A stretch of DNA of 64,000 nucleotides from Dillenia suffruticosa (GCA_033439265.1 JAVTVX010000017.1:13540501-13604500), one strand, 5' to 3'. Counted from the stretch's first letter, positions 22,333 to 33,710 are shown. The notes: generated by a model not told the origin, from the letters alone. Made by a program: numbers and translations.

Positions 22333-23354
22333 TAAGGCTATCTCCAGGTCGGGTAGCTGAACCCGAACATGTTATTTTGACCCGAACCCAAGGTAACTGA
22401 GTTACATTTTTTTTGCCCCAAACTTGAGCATCACTTAGATTTGGGCGGGTACCTAAACCCAAATTTTTTTCACCCGAAAATTTAAAATAATATTTAAATA
22501 TTGTTTTTTAGTGACCACAATGAAAGAAGAAAATTTTTTATCTTTTTTTTTTTGGCTGTATAAAACTCAAGGGGGATTTTTTTTCCAAAAAGAATCTTGC
22601 ACTTATAGTATTCAAAAAAGAAAAGGAAAAAAAATTTGAAAAATTTTGAATTTTTTTAAAGAGAACTCTGTATACAAATTGAAAAGAAAGGAAAAAAAAT
22701 ATTTTCTCTTACCATTCGATGAAGATGAAGAAAAAGAAAGGGAAAAACATTTAAAGAATAGACAAAATAAAAGATAAAGTAAGATCACTTACCATACCAA
22801 TCGATAGATCTGAGCCACTAGAATGATGTTTTGAGAGAGACACAATTGGAGACAATAAGGCTTCTCTAAGAGAAATATATATATATGGTCCTTACAGAAC
22901 ATTTTTTCCCTAATTCCACTTTTATCCTTATAACTATAACATATTTACAGTCGATGAAGGTGAAGAAAAAGAAAGGAAAAAAAATTTAAAGTATGGACAA
23001 AAGAGAAGACGAAGTAAAATCACTTACCATACCAATCGATGGATCTGAGCCACTGGAATGATGTTCTGAGAGAGATGGCCATAGAGAGACAGTTGGAGAC
23101 AATAGGGCTTCTCTAAGAGAAATATATATATGGTCCTTATAGAACATTTTTTGCCCTAATTCCACTTTTATCCTTATAATTATAACATATTTACAAATAT
23201 ATTTGTGTTAATTCAAGTAGATCGGCTTAATTCAGGTTTTTTTTAATTATCGATCCAAACCCACCCTGATATAACAAAAAAGCCAAATTAACCCAACCCA
23301 AACATCTCGAGTTCGGGTAAGTCACAAGTTTTGTTCAGGTCTAACCCAGCCCTA
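22333..23354. mobile_element. hAT-like non-autonomous DNA transposon, 1022 bp
   Basis: It is flanked by a perfect 8-bp duplication GTTAGAAC, the hAT signature size. Ends are TAAGGCTATCTCC and GACCTAACCCAGCCCTA-type (right end AGCCCTA), an imperfect TIR of the TAGGGCT type. Subterminal regions are rich in GACCCGAACCC/ACCCAACCC motifs. No transposase frame is present. It lies in the copia-D gag/protease junction, so it is younger than copia-D. Confidence 0.75.
22716..23195. repeat. Tandem duplication within the hAT-like element (235 and 245 bp)
   Basis: 22716-22950 and 22951-23195 both run from TCGATGAAG through CACTTACCATACCAATCGAT to AACATATTTACA. Copy 2 has a small extra segment (GGCCATAGAGAGACAG). 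Confidence 0.85.
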
Positions 23355-23362
23355 GTTAGAAC

Positions 23363-23894
23363 AAGTACCATGATTGAGTACTTGTCCGAGTAGTATCCTA
23401 GTCACAACTTCTTCAATGGTTGATTCAAGAGATTCATCTTGAACAATGTTAGAGCTATTGGAGTTGTTAGAGCTTTGGACCTCTTGGAATGAAGGAAATT
23501 CCCTCATTCTTAAGATTTCTTGTCATACATTGGAGTATTATTCTCCACATGAAATGAGCAAGTTGAATGTCATGTTCTCATCTTCTCTTTACTGGAGGAT
23601 TTTTGGGTCAATCATTGGAGGCCTGAAGGCTTGGAGTTCGTTCCACAAATCTCCATGGTCTCCAAATCATTGTATAAGAGACTTTCCCTCCTTTTTTTGA
23701 TTTCCAATCATCCTCTTAATCTCATAGATTCTTTCCAAGTTTTATTTTTTCCCATAGAGAACAAACATTTGATCCCATAGAGCCTTGGCCATGGGTGCGC
23801 TTGTGACTACCACTCGATGAGTGTGGTCCATTGAATTGGAGAGAAGGATAAACATTTGGCCGTCCTTTTTCTTCCATCCCTTACATTTCGACTT
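23363..23894 (-). pseudogene. copia-D Gag remnant
   Basis: Minus-strand sequence continues the copia polyprotein upstream of the protease, including a typical gag stretch near 23820-23860. The PBS and the inner edge of the 5' LTR are missing, so an internal deletion probably joins gag to the LTR near 23894. Confidence 0.5.
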
Positions 23895-24420
23895 GATTGA
23901 AGAAGAATGCTTTACAAGAGGGAGGATTCTCTCTTATGAATTTACAGGAGAGGGAGAGAGATTATGTTTGCAAGAGAAAGGATTATCTCTCATTGCTTGT
24001 CATTTAATTATGGGTTGAAAAATATATTTATAAGAGTATCTAACATACTCCCTAAACTAGCCATTGAACTAGCCATTGGACTGAGAGTTCAATAGCTAGT
24101 TGTTCTAGCAGTTAGGTGCTCATCTCCACAAGACAGGTCAACTTATTGCCCTCACAAGCCAACCTGACAAAGTATGCTCTCTCGATTAAGTTCTTCGACA
24201 ACAACCGAGAGATCTTCTGTCAAGCACAAGTTGACCTGTTGCCCTCACAAGTCGACCTGACAAGGTATGTTCTCTCGGTTAAGTCCTTCGATGACTACTG
24301 AGAGATCTTCTACCAAGCACCTATCAATTGCTCGATCAGACACTCTCGGTTAAGCTTCTCGGTCACTGCGTAGAGATCTTCTCAGGAGGAATTGTCTTCA
24401 ACACTTCTTTATTTTCAACA
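23895..24420 (-). repeat. copia-D LTR, right copy (5' LTR)
   Basis: Matches the left LTR from GAAGAAGAATGCTTT to TTATTTTCAACA. It lacks about the first 70 bp seen in the left copy and carries a small duplication (ACTAGCCATTGAACTAGCC). Confidence 0.8.
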
Positions 24421-24608
24421 ATATTCACTCTAAATCTCTTGTTCACGCCAAGCAAAATCAAGCTTACATTCAAATCAACGAACTCGAAAATGGTTAATAT
24501 GTATGCATCATGTGACTCTGTGGAAGATGCGAAAAGGGTCTTCGATGGGCTTCCATGCCAGATTGTGTATCCATGGAATGCATTGCTGTGAGGCAATGAG
24601 ATTTCAAG
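24421..24608 (+). pseudogene. PPR protein gene, middle fragment (b)
   Basis: After the target duplication, IHSKSLVHAK and then (one frame on) LVNMYASCDSVEDAKRVFDG and VYPWNALL continue the PPR reading: a PPR repeat with the MYA-CGS-DA-VFD pattern. A TGA at 24590 replaces what is probably an arginine codon, and GNEIS follows in frame up to the copia-A insertion. This fragment is one exon with fragments a and c. Confidence 0.75.
24604..24608. repeat. Left target-site duplication of copia-A (TCAAG)
   Basis: Pairs with TCAGG at 47924-47928, 4 of 5 bases equal; joining the flanks at this site keeps the PPR frame. Confidence 0.6.
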
Positions 24609-25009
24609 TGATGGAATTAATGCCCACGTGGGGCATTTTTCCCTGTATGGAAAATAGGAATTATCCTACTTTCCATATCCAAAAAATGGTAACCAAAGTA
24701 ATTTGAATCTCCTTCCTTTTTTGGTTACAAAGGAATCACGAAACTTGGGTAAAAACCCTAGAGAACACACCATTGTGGGTGACGGCACAAGAGAGGAAAA
24801 AATACCTCCTTGAGAGTGAAAGCTAGAGAAAAAATTCTACGTAGAGAATTTTTGCCGTCTTCGTTACCTAATTTCGATTGCGGTGTCGTGATGTTATGAT
24901 GATAAATCGATTTTCGTAAGTATCATCCCGACGGTGAGCTCATTCCATCAAGACTCGTGGTTTCCCAAATTTTTTACGATCTGCTCATTGAGGTATGCCC
25001 GAAAAATCT
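24609..25009 (+). repeat. copia-A 5' LTR, truncated
   Basis: Matches the 3' LTR (47475-47923) for about 400 bp, ending at GAGGTATGCCCGAAAAATCTA; the last 50 bp or so are missing. gypsy-B LTR sequence follows directly. Confidence 0.85.
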
Positions 25010-26245
25010 AACAATCGAGGCAAATTTCAGCACAAAAACAGACAGAAACAGGGCTTTCTATAGAAGACGTGACACTTTGAAAATTCACTAAAAATTCATT
25101 TTTCAATGAAACTCTTCCAATCACATGTCATTTTAAAGATATAAAAGTCTAGTTTCTCAATGAAAACCTCATTGATTTGTAATTCTACAGAGAAAGATAT
25201 TTAACAAGGAATAGAGCATGGTCATACTATAAATAGAACAGTTTTTCTGCTGCGATCATGCTACTTTAAAAATTCACCAAAACTCCAATTCTTCTTGAAA
25301 GTTTTTGAATCTTATGTCATTTTAAAGATACAGAAGTCTAATTTCATCAAGAGAAAACCTATTTAATTTGGAGTTATATAAAGAAAGATATTTGTAAAGA
25401 ATAGGCACGGTTAGGCTGTCTAGCATACCAATTTCTAGGGTTTCATCCAAAGATGGGATTCTCTTTTTCCCTAATTCATTTTCTCCAAATTCCAACAATA
25501 CAATTACATCAAAATATATTTTATAGCATTATTAGGCATCAATTTAGCAAAAACATACAAGGTACTTGCCTTTCCAAGCTTCAAAGTTCACTTCTCCTTA
25601 GCTCCTTCAACCTTCTTGCTTTCTATGCACTTTTCAACTTGTTTTATAGGTGTTCTACACTTTTTTTCCTTCCCAAAGGTTAGGGTTAACATATATATGG
25701 ATGGAAGTGTGTTTTTTCAAGCTTAAAGGGTAGTTTTAATAGAAGTTGGGGTGAGTTTTTAGGGGAAGAAGATGGAATCCGAAAATGAACATGTAAAATA
25801 AAGAAAGTTAAGCTTTTGAATTCTTTCTCCATCCTTACCTCTCTACCTAAGTGGAATGTAGGGCCTAAGTATGGTGAGGTGTCAAAGCTAAGGTTGCCAT
25901 GTGTTAAGTAATGAAGTGTCATGGTGCCCCCAAATTATTTTTGTTTTATTTTATTTTATTTTTCTTTTCTTTTTGTGGGTCTCACACCAAACCCTTATTT
26001 GATTCTCTTGTGTCATTATTTCAATCATTTTCATAATGTTCTACGGTCTATGCTAAATTCAATATATTCAACCTCTACTTAAAATCATAAACACAGAAAT
26101 CAAAACATACATCGTAAACGCATCTAAAATCACAGTGTATCCAATTTTATCACAATGCGATGTAAAAGAATTTGAGTGCATTAAAAAAAACAAAAATGCA
26201 AATACAAACATATACTTTAATATTTTCTCGAAACAGGATCTTACA
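25010..26245 (-). repeat. gypsy-B 3' LTR (left copy, truncated)
   Basis: Ends CAGGATCTTACA at 26245, as does the right copy at 33062. Its outer half, equivalent to 31104-32235 of the right copy, is missing. It keeps about 467 bp (25435-25901) that the right copy lacks. The minus-strand tract TTTTAAGGGGGAAGGA next to it is the polypurine tract. Confidence 0.85.
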
Positions 26246-26284
26246 TCCTTCCCCCTTAAAAGATCCTGTCCTCCAGATAACAAC

Positions 26285-27580
26285 TCATGCTAAAAAAGAT
26301 ATGGATATCGCTTCCTCATTTTTGATTCTAGCTCCCAAGATGTCTCCTCAGAGGTATGGTGTCTCCAAAGAACCTTTACCAATTTAATGGTTTTGTTCCT
26401 TAAGTTATGTTCTCAATAATCCAAAATGGGGATCGGTTGCTCAACATAGGTTAGATCTTCTATAACTTGGAGTGGCTCATAGCTGATCACATGTGAAGGA
26501 TTGTGGATATACTTCCTTAGCATTGAAACACGAAAGGTCGGGTAAACTCCCTCCAATGTTGGAGGTAGAGCCAACGCATAAGCAGATAACCTAACTCTCA
26601 CTAGAATCTCAAAAGGACTAACAACTCTAGGGCTGAAGTTTCCCTTTTTCTTCCCAAACCTTATCACCCCTTTGACTGGAAAGACTTTCAGAAAAACTTT
26701 ATCCCCTATCTCAAATTCCAAATCTCTTCATCTCTGATCTGCATAACTCTTCTGGTGAGATTGAGCTGTTCTAAGCTTTTCTCAAATGGCTTGGACTTTG
26801 TCCGTGTTTTCTTGTAGATAAGTAGGCACTGCCTCGGATTGAAGTAGCTGCTTCTCTCCCACTTCATCCCAACAAAGAGGAGTCCAACATTTTCCCCCAT
26901 ATAATGCTTCAAACGGTGCCACACCAATGCTATAGTGATAGCTGTTATTATAAGCAAATTCTACTAGCATTAAGTGTTCAACCCAACTACCACGAAGCTC
27001 TAAAATGTAAGCTCTTAGCATATCCTCTAGAGTTTGTATCGTTTTCTCGGATTGACCATCTGTCTTATGATGATCTACAGTGAAAAAATTAAGTTTAGTT
27101 CCCCACCTGGACTGAAAGCTCTGCCAAAATCGAGAAATAAATCTCAGATCTCTATTGAAAACAATTGACACTGGTATGTCATGCAACCTCACGATCTCAT
27201 CAATGTAAAGCTTCGTTAACTTCCCCATAGAATGGGTCACCGCAACAGGTAGAAAGTAAGGTGACTTGGTGAGCCGATCCACTATCACCCATATAGTATC
27301 GAATCCCCTTAACGTTTTAAGTAATCTTGAAACGAAATCCATAGTGATATGCTCTCATTTTCATTCAGGAATAGGGAGTGGCTCAAGTAGTCCACCAGAT
27401 CTCTGGTGTTCAGCCTTTATTTGTTGACATGTCAAGCATCTACGAACAAACTCCATAATAGCTCTCTTCATCCTAGGCTTCCAAAAGGATTCACGCAAAT
27501 CCCAGTAAATCTTGGTGGATTCAGGATGAACGGAAAAGGCTAAGCTATGTGCTTCCTCCAAAATCAATCTCCGCAATTCC
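26285..27580 (-). pseudogene. gypsy-B integrase with chromodomain
   Basis: The zinc domain (27576-27361) has ESFWKPRMKRAIMEFVRRC and CQQIKAEHQ. The core (27342-26782) keeps all three acidic residues: VIVDRLTKS, FNRDLRFISRFW and DGQSEKTIQTLEDML. The C-terminal domain (26721-26413) has GDKVFLKVFPVKGV and FRVSMLRKY. A stop follows PIPILDY, then KLVKVLWRHHTSEETSWELE (to about 26285), a chromodomain of the Tekay type. It would have inserted element DNA into chromatin. Frameshifts separate the three blocks. Confidence 0.88.
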
Positions 27581-27787
27581 TGAGCTTCCAGAACTACTAA
27601 CCTATTCCGAAATCTGACTGTTTCATTTGATACATTGAATTCAGGCTTACCCCTTTAAGAATGTCTTCCCTGAGCTTAACTGTTGTTTCATCAGTTTGCT
27701 GAGACACCCTAATATGATCAGATAGATCTGGTCGGACTATAAACTGAGCCAAAAGAGACCCCTGACTAGTTACCTTAGCATCAATCT

Positions 27788-28198
27788 TCAACTGCTCAAA
27801 CTTAGTATCATATAATATTCTCTTACTCGTGGAGCTGCTATTGGAATAGTAGATTTTCGACTGAGGGTATCTGCTACAACATTTACTTTGCAGGGTTGAT
27901 ACTGAATAGTAACATCATAATCCTTTAATAGTTCGAGCCATCTACGTTGTCTTAGATTCAACTTTTTTTGGGTAAATAAATATTTGAGACTCTGATGATT
28001 GGTGAATATCTCGTAGTGTTCATCGTAGAGATAGTGTCTCCAAATTTTCAAAGCAAATACAATAGCTGCCAGCTCCAAATCATGGGTAGGATAATTCGTT
28101 TCCTGAGGTTTCAATTGTCTAGAAGCATAGGCTATCACATTCCTTCCCTGCATCAGTACACAACCCAAATCGGTCCTATATGCATCACTAAAAATCAC
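27788..28198 (-). pseudogene. gypsy-B RNase H remnant
   Basis: A 136-codon frame with [47 protein letters not shown] and [13 protein letters not shown] covers the RNase H and its connection to the integrase. It keeps most family positions; it is joined to RT by a single broken codon region at 28198. Confidence 0.85.
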
Positions 28199-28990
28199 TA
28201 TTCTTGTCCACTAACCGGTAATGCTAGTACTGGAGCTAATACAAGCCTATCTTTTAGAGTCTGAAAACTGATCTCACATTGTTTATCCCACTTGAAGGGT
28301 GCATTCTTACAAGTCAATCTCATAAGTGGAGCAGCTATCGAAGAAAAATCTTTAATAAATCTATTGTAATAATTTGTCAAATCTAGAAAACTATGAACCT
28401 CCGTAACTATAGTAGGTGGGGACCAATTAACAACAGCTGCAATCTTCTTCAGATCAATAGAAAGCCCTTTATTGGAGACAATGTGACCTAAGAAAGTTAC
28501 TTTATTGAGCCATAATTCACATTTACTGAATTTGGCATATAATTTCTCAGCCTTCAAGGTTTGTAATGTGATGCAAAGATGTTGTTCATGCTGGTCTCTA
28601 TCCTTAGAATACACCAGAACATCATCAATAAACACTTCAATAAAATCATCTAGATACGGTCTGAAAACACGGTTAATCAAATCCATGAAAACTGCTAATT
28701 TGATGATACCCGGATCTAAGATCCAGTTTAGAGAAAACTATATCATCTCTCAACTGATCAAATAGATCATCAATTCTTGGCAAGGGTATTTATTCTTAAA
28801 GGTCACTTGATTCAATTTACGGTAATCAATGCAAAACCTCAAGGAATCATTCTTCTTCTTTACAAATAAAACTGGTGCACCCCAAGAGAAACATTCGGAC
28901 AAACAAACCCCTTGTCTACCGATTCTTGTAACTGAGTTTTCAACTCCTTTAACTCAGCTGGAGCTATTCGATATGGAGCCAAAGAAATAA
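28198..28990 (-). pseudogene. gypsy-B reverse transcriptase with internal deletion
   Basis: [21 protein letters not shown] (in 28686-28198) holds the FxDD core, followed by [20 protein letters not shown]. Upstream (28860-28700) [15 protein letters not shown] is readable in other frames, but the segment that should contain the [16 protein letters not shown] region is deleted; the code jumps to [10 protein letters not shown]. The enzyme is dead. Confidence 0.8.
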
Positions 28991-29657
28991 GAATAGTATC
29001 TAGCATCACATCAATAGGGAATTTTATCTCTCTAACTTGTGACAATCCAGGCAAATCATCTGGAAACACATCTAGGAAATCCTGAACCACTGGTATGTCA
29101 ACCAATTGTGTTTGTTTCTTTTTGTCTTTAATTACATAAGCTAAATACCCTTGACAACCCTTGGATAGCATCCTAGTTGCTCTAATGAAAGACACAACTG
29201 GAGCTCTGATAAATCTATCACCAACAAAGAAAATATGTGGTTGTCCTAGTGGTGAAAAGCATACAATCTTTCGGTGATAATCAACCAGTGCATAATTAGC
29301 TAACAACCAATCCATACCCAGAATTATATCCAAATCTAACAACTCTAATGGTAATAAATTAATGCTAAAATCATGCTCTTGGAAGCTCACAATACAACCC
29401 CTATAAATCTCAGTAATAAGAACCTCATCTCCCAGAGGGGTAGCAATCCACAACCACTGCTATAGAGATTCAAACTCACGAGGCAAGTGCATAATAAATG
29501 CAAATGAAATGAATGAATGCACAGCATCCGGATCAATCAAAACACAAACATCATATGAAAATAACTTTATTCTACCTGTAATCACATCAGGTGAAGCACG
29601 AGCCTCCTGAGCAGTGACTGCGTGAACTCTAGCCTGACCTCCTGAGCTTGGTGGCAT
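28991..29657 (-). pseudogene. gypsy-B protease remnant
   Basis: VCVLIDPDAVHSFIS (in 29657-29460) is the active site; the glycine of D-P-G is aspartate here. The following frame 29453-28860 contains LDIILGMDWLLANYA and DLPGLSQVREIKFPID, the spacer to RT. The polyprotein-cutting activity is probably lost. Confidence 0.8.
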
Positions 29658-29672
29658 ACTCTGAGGTCATCT

Positions 29673-30965
29673 CTATTGTGGCTGCGGTGGTAAAGCTAGT
29701 CTAGGTAGTCTCGGCCTCAATAGAATTTGAGGGGCTACTGCAAGCTGAGCCGGTAGAGGTCTAGGTAGAGGAATATGCTGTAAAGGAGTAAGTTGTGATT
29801 GCCCGGGCCTAAGAGGACAACGAGAAGCATAATGACCTGGCTGAAAACATGTAAAAAGTCTCGTTCCTCCCTCACATGGCCCCGCATGCAAATTTCCACA
29901 AATTGGACACGATGGCTTCTTGCGGGAGTCTTCACCTTGCTCAAATTGCCTCTTCTTCTCCTTTTTCTTCTTTATGCTTGAAGCTTGGACTTCCGCTGGC
30001 CATTTCCCCTACAATCACTCCTGTCTATCCTCAGTGACCAACTCTAAGGCCTTAGCGTTATTCACTAAATCCTGATAAGTTGTAAAAGGCAAAGCTGCCA
30101 GGTACCTTTGAAAGAATGATCACAATCCTTTTCCGAACCTCTTTGCCCTCTTTTCTTCTGTATCAACTAACTCTTAGGCATACACCGACATTCTAGCAAA
30201 ACAGTCTTCATACTGACTAACAGTCTGACTGCCTTGTCTCAAATTTAGAAATTCAGACATCTTCTGATCTCTAACAAAAGTGGGCACATATCTCTCATGG
30301 AAGATCTGAGTGAAATTACCCCAAGTGACATACTGAAGGTTACTACCATATCGGAGTCTCAACTCTGAACTCCACCAGTCATACGCAGCTTCTATTAGAT
30401 AATGGGTGGCCAATCTGACCTTATATTACTCTACAATCATAAATTCGGAAAAGGGTCTTTACATCTCTACAATCCAAGTCTCTACAATCTGAAGATCATC
30501 ACTCTCCGAAAATATCATCAGCTCCATCTTTTTAAACTCAATCATTAGCTTCTGGAATCAACGATCCTCTCATGGCATGCATACATTTCCCGTGTCTTCG
30601 TATCTATCGCCATATTCGGTGGCTCTCTGATCTCTACATGATCTAACCTGATCTAATTCAGAACCAACGAATACCACCAAAGTTGTTGAAACTAACATAG
30701 CTAAAGAGGTAGGCGTGGTATGAGTAGCTGGAGAGATATCTACAGTCCCACTCCTTATCACTGCTTGAGACAACCTCTCCGTCAGCCTACGAATGCCTTT
30801 AGACATAGTGCCTATCATAGCCATCAGGGCGGCTAAAGCCTGTTGCAAACCTGTCCCTTCTGGCCTCTGGTTGCCTGGCACCTGAGATTGAGGCTCCTGC
30901 CTCTACTCCTCATCCCTATGCTCTCCCTCAGGAGATACTTCATTATGTCTCCTTCTCTTAACCAT
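29673..30965 (-). pseudogene. gypsy-B Gag remnant
   Basis: The likely start is ATG at 30965-30963, followed by a basic tract and a TAG after about 20 codons. LAALMAMIGTMSKGIRRL (near 30840), AAYDWWSSELRLRYG and FHERYVPTFVRDQKMSEFLN (30413-30174) are Tekay Gag motifs. The zinc knuckle region reads TCFQPGHYASRCP near 29840, with the first cysteine lost. Confidence 0.8.
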
Positions 30966-31085
30966 TTCGTATCCTAGTGACCTGATGCATACAAATAACA
31001 AATAACGTCACTTATGATATAAACCACCCTCTACATAATAGCTTATACCTATTGTCACAAATTCTAGGTGCAGATTATCCAAAAC

Positions 31086-31103
31086 CTTGGACTCTAATAC
31101 CAA
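31086..31103 (-). other. gypsy-B primer binding site
   Basis: The minus strand reads TTGGTATTAGAGTCCAAGG directly after the LTR end CGTCACA; TGGTATTAGAG is one base off the initiator tRNA-Met consensus. Confidence 0.75.
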
Positions 31104-31831
31104 CTGTGACGATTAGCTATTCAGGCGTCGCACCCCCTAGCAAAAGGAGATAAATATGCAAATGCAGAAACAATCAACCCAATTAAAATGCGACATCTAG
31201 ACTCGCAACAGTAGTACTCCCCATGTGTGATAATACGGAAGGAGATTTATATCAAAAGAAAATAAATCGTTTGTTCTTTCCAAATAAAATCACGACAAGT
31301 TCTCCCCTATTTAGTAACTATTTAGCCATCTGGGATAACCTGATAAAGATTAATTGGGTCCACAATAGATAGGGATCTAAATCTCTCAACTCAAATGCCT
31401 CTACCATGGGCTTCCCTCTCGTCTCCCAGATTACCTAAAAATGAGGATATCGGGGTCAGCATAAACTGAGCATGTACACAGGGAACCAATAGCAAGCAAT
31501 ACAAGCAGCAGGCACAAGAATATTAACATCACTATATATGAATCATAATCATAGCAAAGTGTATAAAGGATGCACATTAACCCAAAAGGACAATCACAAT
31601 TGTCACATTTAAAACCATTATTTTTTTCCATCTTCATTGTTCCAATTTGATTTGACATTTAAAGAAAGGAATGGAGTGTCGAACCAAGCTAGTGTATGAG
31701 AATCTGAATAGCATGCCAAAAAGTCGGTATTCCTAAATGAAATTTAGATCTTGTTAGGTTAGACATCTCAAACAATTCACATGCTTGTAATTCCACCATT
31801 GTAAGGAGAAGAGATCTATCTATAGTTCCTC

Positions 31832-31924
31832 AAGTTTCACCCACAGGCTTTGCAAAGCTTTCGGAACTCTACATACCAACTGTACTCCATAAGCTTCACC
31901 CGCAGGCTTCGAAAAGCTTTCGGA
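31832..31924. repeat. 34-bp direct repeat in the gypsy-B LTR
   Basis: 31832-31865 and 31891-31924 share CACCCRCAGGCTT and AAAGCTTTCGGA, spaced 59 bp start to start. Confidence 0.8.
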
Positions 31925-32698
31925 GTCATCATCGTAGTATCACTTTCTTTTCATATTACTTCATATTCACATGAGTGATAGTCACAAAGATTCTAATTCA
32001 TCACAAGAATCATATAGAATTCATAGCAAGATTCAGTACCAATTGCAGAGAGAAAGCCATACCAAACAATATTAAGCCCAAAATTCACAATATATCTTGC
32101 ACAACAATAGAAAAACTATCATAACTTCTTCTATACATATCAAATTTAGGTGATTCTAGTGGCCTTTTAAAGATAAGACACAGGGCTACAATGCTTATGT
32201 TCAGAGGTTAGCCTAATTCAGCATAGAAACCAGCCAACAATCGAGGTATATTTCAGCACAAAAGCAGGTAGAAACAAGGTTTCTGCAGAAGACATGACAT
32301 TTTGAAAATTCACTAAAAATTCATTTCTCAATTAAACTATTCCAATCACATGTCATTTTAAAGATATAAAAGTCTAGTGGCTTACAAAGAAAACCTCATT
32401 CAATTTGCAGTTCTGCAGAAAAAGATATTTAATAAGGAATAGAGTTATTATGCTATAAAAAGAATAGTCTTTTTGTAGCGATCATGCTAATTTAAAAATT
32501 CACCAAAAATCTGATTCTCCTTGAAACTCTTTGAATCTTATGTCATTTTAAAGTTACAGAAGTCTAGTTTCATTAAGAGAAAACCCTATTCAATTTGGTG
32601 TTATGTAGATAAAGATATTTAGTAAAAAATAAGGTATGGTCAGTCTATCCAGCATACCAAATTATTAAGTAATGAAGTGTCATGGTGCCCTCAAATTA

Positions 32699-32790
32699 TT
32701 TTTTTTTATTTTTCTTTTATTTTTCTTTTCCTTTTTCTTTTCCTTTTTCTTTTCCTTTTTCTTTTCCTTTTTCTTTTCTTTTTGTGGGTC
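32699..32790. repeat. (CTTTTTCTTTTC)n minisatellite
   Basis: A roughly 12-bp pyrimidine unit is repeated several times within the gypsy-B LTR; the left LTR has only a short T-rich version. Long Phe-rich frames here are an artefact of it. Confidence 0.9.
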
Positions 32791-33062
32791 CCATACCAAA
32801 CCCTTATTTGGTTCTCTTGCGGCATTATTTCAATCATTTTTATCTGCCATTATGTCCCACAGTCTATGCTCAATTCAATATGTCCAACCTCTGCTTAAAA
32901 TCCTAAACACAGAAATTAAAACATATATCACAAATGTATCTAAAATCAGAGTGTATCCGATTTTATCACAATGCGATGTAAAAGCATTTGAGTATGTAAA
33001 AAAAAAACAAAAATGCAAATGCAAATGTATACTTTAATATTTTTTCGAAACAGGATCTTACA

Positions 33063-33710
33063 TAGTTGACTATTCTTGCTACTCCCTAGTAGAGCGGGGT
33101 AGCCAAGAGGAGGAACAAGACTCTATTGGAGATGGTGAGATCGATGATGGCGTAGGCCAATTTGGCTATGTCCCATTGGGGAGATGCATTGTTGACTGCT
33201 GCCTACGTTCTCAACCATGTTCCAACGAAGTCGGTAGTCTGTATCCCATACGAGCTTTGAACAGAGAGGCAGCCTGACCATAACTATGTAAGGCCATGGC
33301 GTTGTGCCACATACGTTCATGATTCCTCGCACCAACACGGCAAGTTAGGCCCACGAAAAAAGAAGTGTATCTTCATTAGGTACTCAAAACATTCTAAGGG
33401 ACATGTATTCCTAGGTGAACGTATGGATTGCACGGTCTCTGAGATCGAATCTCGTAATGTAACGTTCCTGGAAAATGATTTCCCTATGAGAGGCAAAATC
33501 GACCAGGACTTCACCTTTTATGGGATGGGTGAGCCTAACAGCCCAATTAAGCTCAGCAATGGGACCCAAGAGCCTGTAACGGATCTTGTTCCCAGTAGGA
33601 GTAGCCCATCTAGAGGTGAAGAGGTTCCCTCCCTTCATAGGAGCAGTCGGAGACATATACCTCGACATTGTTTTCCGATTGAGGATGAGATCCTCATCGT
33701 AACTCCCGAG
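33063..33710 (+). pseudogene. copia-A integrase, C-terminal part
   Basis: It begins abruptly after the gypsy-B LTR. KRRNKTLLEMV (33095-33130) follows two stops at a position where copia integrases have QQN. LTAAYVLNHVPTKSV, RPWRCATYVHD, GKLGPRKKKCIFIRYSKHSKG and ESRNVTFLENDFP follow across frameshifts. The last part (33423-33710) is a linker ending IVTPE, where Sire-C is inserted; the frame resumes at 44756. Confidence 0.8.
33706..33710. repeat. Left target-site duplication of Sire-C (CCGAG)
   Basis: Pairs with CCAAG at 44756-44760; 4 of 5 bases match, and the copia-A frame is continuous across the site. Confidence 0.75.

Larger units (their letters stand above)
18596..24420 (-). mobile_element. 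Ty1/copia retrotransposon (copia-D) inserted in the PPR exon
   Basis: Two similar LTRs (18596-19167 and 23895-24420) flank minus-strand RNase H, RT, integrase, protease and gag remnants in copia order. The outer ends form an inverted repeat TGTTGAA/TTCAACA and are bordered by GTATT/ATATT. A hAT-like element sits inside it at 22333-23354. All coding parts are broken. Confidence 0.85.
25010..33062 (-). mobile_element. Tekay-like chromovirus (gypsy-B), decayed
   Basis: Minus-strand gag, protease, RT, RNase H, integrase and chromodomain lie between two LTRs (25010-26245 truncated, 31104-33062). The PBS adjoins the right LTR and a polypurine tract adjoins the left. The element sits in the integrase region of copia-A; the right flank reads on into copia-A code, while the left flank was lost together with part of its own LTR. 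Confidence 0.88.
31104..33062 (-). repeat. gypsy-B 5' LTR (right copy), 1959 bp
   Basis: TGTGACG at 31104 and ATCTTACA at 33062 give TG...CA ends. It shares 32236-33062 with the left copy and lacks an internal 467 bp found there. It includes a duplicated 34-bp motif and a pyrimidine microsatellite. Confidence 0.85.

Noticed and set aside
32672..33037. Long Phe-rich open frames on the plus strand
   Set aside because: They follow from the (CTTTTTCTTTTC)n repeat in the gypsy-B LTR; all three frames stay open across it.
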